Shown here one piece after another: positions 60,648 to 64,000 of a stretch of DNA of 64,000 nucleotides. This stretch comes from GCA-002726655 sp046582185. GTDB taxonomy: Bacteria; Pseudomonadota; Gammaproteobacteria; Pseudomonadales; Azotimanducaceae. The notes under the pieces were generated by a model. That model was not told the origin of the DNA. It saw nothing but the letters and a program-made list of their open reading frames with translations, and did no database searches. The stretch covers positions 124,001 to 188,000 of the forward strand of contig JAYGEX010000042.1 in assembly GCA_046582185.1 (NCBI GenBank). The letters are read 5' to 3'. Within the stretch, counting starts at the first letter, position 1. Every line of letters begins with the position of its first letter. The position numbers were made by a program, and so were the translations under genes.

Positions 60648-61040
60648 ATGATTTCAAAAGGATTTACTTTGATAGAACTGATGATTGTCGTTGCGATTAT
60701 TGGCGTGATCGCATCAATATCCTATCCAAGTTATCAAGGCTATATACGGGATACCTATCATGCTCAGGCATTAAGTGACCTGAAGGTATGTAGTCTGGCG
60801 CTGGAGCGATATTATTCAAATGGCTTTACTTATGTTGGCGCTGTTGCCGGCGCACCTGCTACCAGTCCTCAATGCAGCAATGTATCCCCTGCTAATGCTA
60901 CGGGTCCTTCCATTCAGTACGACATCTCTTTTGAATCTCTCTCCGCGACTGACTTTACGATCAAAGCAACGCCCTCCGATGGTAGTTGTGATGGCAGGTG
61001 TATTGAACTTACGGCCGATGGCACTCAAACCACCCTTTAG
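60648..61040 (+). CDS. pilE: Type IV minor pilin PilE-type
   Basis: 130 residues. The prepilin signature KGFTLIELMIVVAIIGVIAS (cleavage before Phe, Glu5 kept) and the tail SDLKVCSLALERYYSNGFTY fit PilE-like minor pilins. Four C-terminal cysteines (C..., CDGRC) could form a D-loop disulfide. It starts the pilin group after ispH; a 255-base gap separates it from fimT. Confidence 0.88.
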   Translation: MISKGFTLIELMIVVAIIGVIASISYPSYQGYIRDTYHAQALSDLKVCSLALERYYSNGFTYVGAVAGAPATSPQCSNVSPANATGPSIQYDISFESLSATDFTIKATPSDGSCDGRCIELTADGTQTTL

Positions 61041-61295
61041 TCGGCGCTGCTAATCGGAACGTCTGAAGGCGTTGAATTCGCCGCTGCAAGACAGGTATCT
61101 ACTACCTGCCTACCGTTCGTCGGATGATGAAAGACTCCCATCGGGCGCCCAATGAACCTGAAACCGCTACGTATAGAATAGTCCCTCGGCGAGCTGCCTC
61201 TGGTAGCTGCTTGGCTGTCCCGAATTTGGTTCAGGATAATCCGTATAGATATCGCAGGATGCACATATTCTTTTACTAGGCAAATTAGTAGTCGA

Positions 61296-61829
61296 ATGAT
61301 GATGAAACGGACTGAAGGCTTCACCCTAATTGAGTTAATGGTCGTATTGGTGGTCATCGGCGTGGGTATGTCCGTTGCTGTTCCAAGCTTTCAGGGAATG
61401 ATCGTCCGCAACCGACTGATTACACAAACCAATGAAGTCATTTTGGCTGTTAATTTGGCCAGGAGCGAAGCATCCAGAACTGGAAGTCTTGTTTCAATCG
61501 CTGCCTCCGATGCATCTAGTGGTAATGAATTTGGCGGAGGTTTCTGCGTTGTGCTTGGTCTTCCAGCGACGTGTGCGGGCAATGTTGTTCGCCGCTTTGA
61601 AGCGTTTGCTGGCACAACTACACTTAACTCCGTGGAAAACGTCACGCTGATTCAATTTAACAGTTTGGGTGGTTTGGTCAGCGCCGGCCCCCAGAGTCAT
61701 AGCCTGGACCTTTGTCGTTCCGGTTATCGCGGCCGAAGAATTCAAATATCGATCATTGGTCGGGTTAAGTCTCACATCGAAGCGGCCCCAGGTGATTTGA
61801 ATCCGCCCACTATTCAGCCGTCATGTTGA
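61296..61829 (+). CDS. fimT: Type IV pilus minor pilin FimT/GspH
   Basis: 177 residues. MMMKRTEGFTLIELMVVLVVIGVGM is the prepilin leader with GFTLIE; the FFxxxR-like LVKVVSTVENVT and the tail RRIQISIIGRVKSHIEAAPGD match FimT/FimU. It primes pilus assembly and in some species binds DNA during uptake. pilV follows 23 bases later. Confidence 0.87.
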   Translation: MMMKRTEGFTLIELMVVLVVIGVGMSVAVPSFQGMIVRNRLITQTNEVILAVNLARSEASRTGSLVSIAASDASSGNEFGGGFCVVLGLPATCAGNVVRRFEAFAGTTTLNSVENVTLIQFNSLGGLVSAGPQSHSLDLCRSGYRGRRIQISIIGRVKSHIEAAPGDLNPPTIQPSC

Positions 61830-61852
61830 GCTTGAGGGAAAGAGGATTGCGA

Positions 61853-62359
61853 ATGATAAAGAAACAACAAGCTGGCTTCTCTCTCATTGAAGTATTAGTG
61901 GCGACGGTAATCATGGCGGTAGGAATTTTAGGTGTTGCTGGATTACAGGTGATTAGCTTACAGCAGAATCGCAGCTCTCTATTGCGCTCAGAAGCATTGC
62001 AGATTGGCAACGACATCATTGATCGGATGCGAGCGAATCCCACCGAAGATTATGGGATTTCGTATAGCGACCCCCCTCCCAGTAGTGCGAGTAATTGTTT
62101 CGGCCGTTTATGTACACAGAGTGAAATGGCGCTGTTCGATCTCGCTCAGTGGAAATGCGCAATTAACCCGGTCAGTTCAGACGGTGAGACCTATGCGATA
62201 TGTACAACACTGGGCCTCGGCTCAACAGCGTCATCAATGCCAGACGGTGAAGGGGAAGTAGCGATCGATCCTGGCGTTCAAACAGTACGCGTCCGCTGGG
62301 CGGATGGGCGTGACGGGGCCAAGGGAACCGTCGTTTTGACAACAAGAGCGGATGGCTAG
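61853..62359 (+). CDS. pilV: Type IV pilus minor pilin PilV
   Basis: 168 residues from ATG at 61853 (chosen because MIKKQQAGFSLIEVLVATVI is the proper leader; ten more codons are open upstream). Pilin signature GFSLIEVLVATVIMAVG and later RSEALQIGNDIIDRMRANP match PilV. Minor pilin at the pilus tip. Its TAG stop is followed at once by the ATG of pilW. Confidence 0.88.
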   Translation: MIKKQQAGFSLIEVLVATVIMAVGILGVAGLQVISLQQNRSSLLRSEALQIGNDIIDRMRANPTEDYGISYSDPPPSSASNCFGRLCTQSEMALFDLAQWKCAINPVSSDGETYAICTTLGLGSTASSMPDGEGEVAIDPGVQTVRVRWADGRDGAKGTVVLTTRADG

Positions 62360-63538
62360 ATGACGGACATTAAGTCTATAAAGAATAGAAGAAGTTCTCA
62401 GAGAGGGCTATCACTAATTGAGGTGATGATTGCCCTGGCTCTCGGCTCTGTAATTACTGTAGGTGTTGTGCAATTGTTCGTGGCCAATAGCGAAACCCAT
62501 CGATTGATGATGGGCCAGTCGCGTATGCAGGAGTCAGCCCGCTTTTCGCTTGATTTCATTGGCAGAAGTATCCGCCAGGCAGGTTATCGTGGTTGTTTCT
62601 CCAGTAATGATGATCTGCCAAACACCTTTGTAGTTGATCCACTCATAGACAAGCCCCCCTACGAATACGACCTTCAATTTGGCGTCCAGGGCTTTGATGG
62701 AACCCTTCTCGGTTGGAATCCTGGGCTCGACATTCTGCCACAAACAACCAGTGCAGGTGTAGATACCAATGTGTATTCAAGCTTAGTCCTGGTTGCGGCG
62801 GATTCTACCCAGGGTGCAGGTAATGGCATTGATATTGCCGCTATTGTACCTGGTACAGATGTAATAACACTGCGGAATATGGATCAGCAGGATATTGAAG
62901 CGCGGCTTAACGATTTGTTAGGTGCAACTGCTCCAATTGTTGTCAATCAACCATCAGGCGGCCTTAATCTCCTGGTTGATCATCTGGCAGTTATTCACGA
63001 TTGTGAGAAAGCAATGATTTTTCGGGTGACAAGTATTTCTACATCAGGAGGTTTAACGACCATTGGTCACGATACTGGTGACACTGATGATTTTAAGAAT
63101 GACTTTTTCACGCTGGCTGTGAAAAACTCCTTTTTTAAGGACGCTTCGGTGACTGCAATTGAAAGTCACACATATTATATAGCGCCGGGACTGGGGGAGA
63201 ACTCCCAGGGAGATACACCACTTAGCCTTTGGAGGAAGTCTAATCTGTTTGCGCCAATTGAACTCGTTGAAGGCGTAGAAGACTTACAGATTTTGTATGG
63301 CGTATCAACTGACGGCAATGCGACCCCTAATCTATACATTGCGGCGAGTCCTGGGTTGAATTGGAAACAAGTAACTACCATTCGCATTACTGTCATCGTC
63401 AATAGTATTGATGATGTGGGAGGTACGTCCACGACTACTCACGGATGCGGTGTTCATGAGTGTGTTCCGGGTGAAAATTTTGATGGACTTATAAGAAAGG
63501 CATTTACGCAAACAATTAAATTGCGCAACACAAGCTAG
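62360..63538 (+). CDS. pilW: Type IV pilus minor pilin PilW
   Basis: 392 residues. RGLSLIEVMIALALGSVITV is the prepilin leader; the extended globular part, SARFSLDFIGRSIRQAGYRGC and LYGVSTDGNATPNLYIAASP are PilW-type features. Starts directly after the pilV stop. The stop codon TAG (63536-63538) belongs to CTAGTTCCTGGC, the end of repeat copy E. Confidence 0.88.
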   Translation: MTDIKSIKNRRSSQRGLSLIEVMIALALGSVITVGVVQLFVANSETHRLMMGQSRMQESARFSLDFIGRSIRQAGYRGCFSSNDDLPNTFVVDPLIDKPPYEYDLQFGVQGFDGTLLGWNPGLDILPQTTSAGVDTNVYSSLVLVAADSTQGAGNGIDIAAIVPGTDVITLRNMDQQDIEARLNDLLGATAPIVVNQPSGGLNLLVDHLAVIHDCEKAMIFRVTSISTSGGLTTIGHDTGDTDDFKNDFFTLAVKNSFFKDASVTAIESHTYYIAPGLGENSQGDTPLSLWRKSNLFAPIELVEGVEDLQILYGVSTDGNATPNLYIAASPGLNWKQVTTIRITVIVNSIDDVGGTSTTTHGCGVHECVPGENFDGLIRKAFTQTIKLRNTS

Positions 63539-63720
63539 TTCCTGGCTTAAAAGTATAGATATTTGGATGACAATACAAAGTATGAAAATTGTTAACTGCA
63601 TAGATGAATCACTCGTGAAGGAAGTAGCCCCGGAGGTCTTGGGGTCTCGCCAAATAGAGTTAGTTTCTGGCTTAAAAGTACAGATATTTGCTTACAAGGG
63701 TTCTGACACCGAAGGGTGTT
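63535..63720 (+). repeat. Dispersed repeat, copy E with partial second copy E'
   Basis: Copy E begins at 63535 (CTAGTTCCTGGCTTAAAAGT) and has the core ATTGTTAACTGCATAGATGA and TCACTCGTGAAGGAAGTAG; its centre can fold CCCCGG...TTGGGG. At 63660 the same 31-base start occurs again (TTAGTTTCTGGCTTAAAAGT), 28 of 31 bases identical to 63535-63565, which is probably a second, truncated copy. The element lies between pilW and pilX. Confidence 0.6.
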
Positions 63721-63724
63721 GTTC

Positions 63725-64000
63725 ATGAAGGATAAACAACTAATTGGAATTGGGATGGAAATTTCTCCACAAAAGATGACAAGGTTTTCACTTTCCAGGC
63801 TAAAGCTGCGCGACGATCAAGCAGGCGTAGCCTTGTTTATGAGCCTGGTGATGTTGTTGATTCTAACCATCCTTGGTTTGTCCTCCGTACAGACGACATC
63901 ATTACAGGAACGTATGTCCAGGAACGCTCGCGATACCAATCTTGCATTTCAATCTGCTGAATCGGCGCTCCGGGATGGGGAAGATCAACTAGAGACCTTT
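63725..64000 (+). CDS. pilX: Type IV pilus minor pilin PilX, N-terminal part
   Basis: The frame is open from ATG 63725 to the right edge (92 codons, no stop in the window). DDQAGVALFMSLVMLLILTI and LGLSSVQTTSLQERMSRNAR with NLAFQSAESALRDGEDQLE match the PilX N-terminus. A shorter start at a later ATG (63754 or 63777) would fit the family as well. The repeat E lies upstream, so the gene may be expressed from its own promoter or read through. Confidence 0.86.
   Translation, partial: MKDKQLIGIGMEISPQKMTRFSLSRLKLRDDQAGVALFMSLVMLLILTILGLSSVQTTSLQERMSRNARDTNLAFQSAESALRDGEDQLETF

Noticed and set aside
1..64000. CRISPR arrays, prophage or complete insertion sequences
   Set aside because: No regularly spaced repeats, cas genes, phage structural genes or transposase genes were seen; the dispersed repeats carry no coding sequence.

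Overview
The window is a contiguous chromosomal piece of an aerobic, probably marine, gammaproteobacterium. The evidence is the gene orders lptE-holA, ispB / rplU-rpmA-obgE-proB, rpsT / murJ-ribF-lspA-fkpB-ispH and fimT-pilV-pilW-pilX, a long TonB-dependent receptor with an ECF sigma/FecR-type pair, sulfatases, and a two-component pair that resembles the marine 'proteobacterial dedicated sortase' regulators. By eye the base composition is moderate, a little under or near 50% GC. I cannot place the organism below class.

Layout. 0-6.3 kb: 3' end of lptE, holA, a 142-bp inverted-repeat element, a GNAT, a histidine phosphatase, then cobS-cobT-like AAA+/VWA genes and a Nudix hydrolase. 6.3-12.3 kb (minus): an oppABCDF peptide/nickel-type ABC importer whose OppC carries an inserted fibronectin-III-like domain. 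12.4-20.4 kb: a small secreted protein, then a minus-strand group made of a TonB-dependent receptor, a broken TPR-sulfotransferase, a methyltransferase and a TPR/2OG-Fe(II) oxygenase. 20.6-24.4 kb: a perfect 25-bp inverted repeat, a DUF4880-only FecR-like protein, an ECF sigma factor, and a second MoxR/VWA pair. 24.6-31.7 kb: two amidohydrolases, then a catabolic-looking minus-strand run (alpha/beta hydrolase, sulfatase, TesB thioesterase, and a selenoprotein of the glycine/sarcosine/betaine reductase B family read through an in-frame UGA). 32-36 kb: ahcY with an ArsR-methyltransferase fusion, and a HIT protein. 36-42.4 kb: PdsS/PdsR-like sensor and regulator, a ribokinase-like sugar kinase and a second sulfatase. 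42.4-51.2 kb: accessory region with a nonsense-interrupted TolB/TPR gene, a kinase-like phosphotransferase, a lipoprotein amidohydrolase, gene relics, repeats, an Omp85-type barrel, a SnoaL protein and tRNA-Pro(CGG). 51.3-64 kb: core housekeeping genes and a minor-pilin operon that runs off the right edge in pilX.

The two points I would look at first are the selenoprotein at 27571-28428 (two open frames in the same phase joined by UGA in a U-P-V-C motif, with a bacterial-SECIS-like hairpin right after it) and a family of about 115-145 bp repeats with terminal inverted ends that lie directly against gene ends at 12993, 32013, 34696, 48024, 48150 and 63535 and often supply the stop codon. Several genes next to these repeats are broken, so this chromosome seems to be shedding accessory functions.
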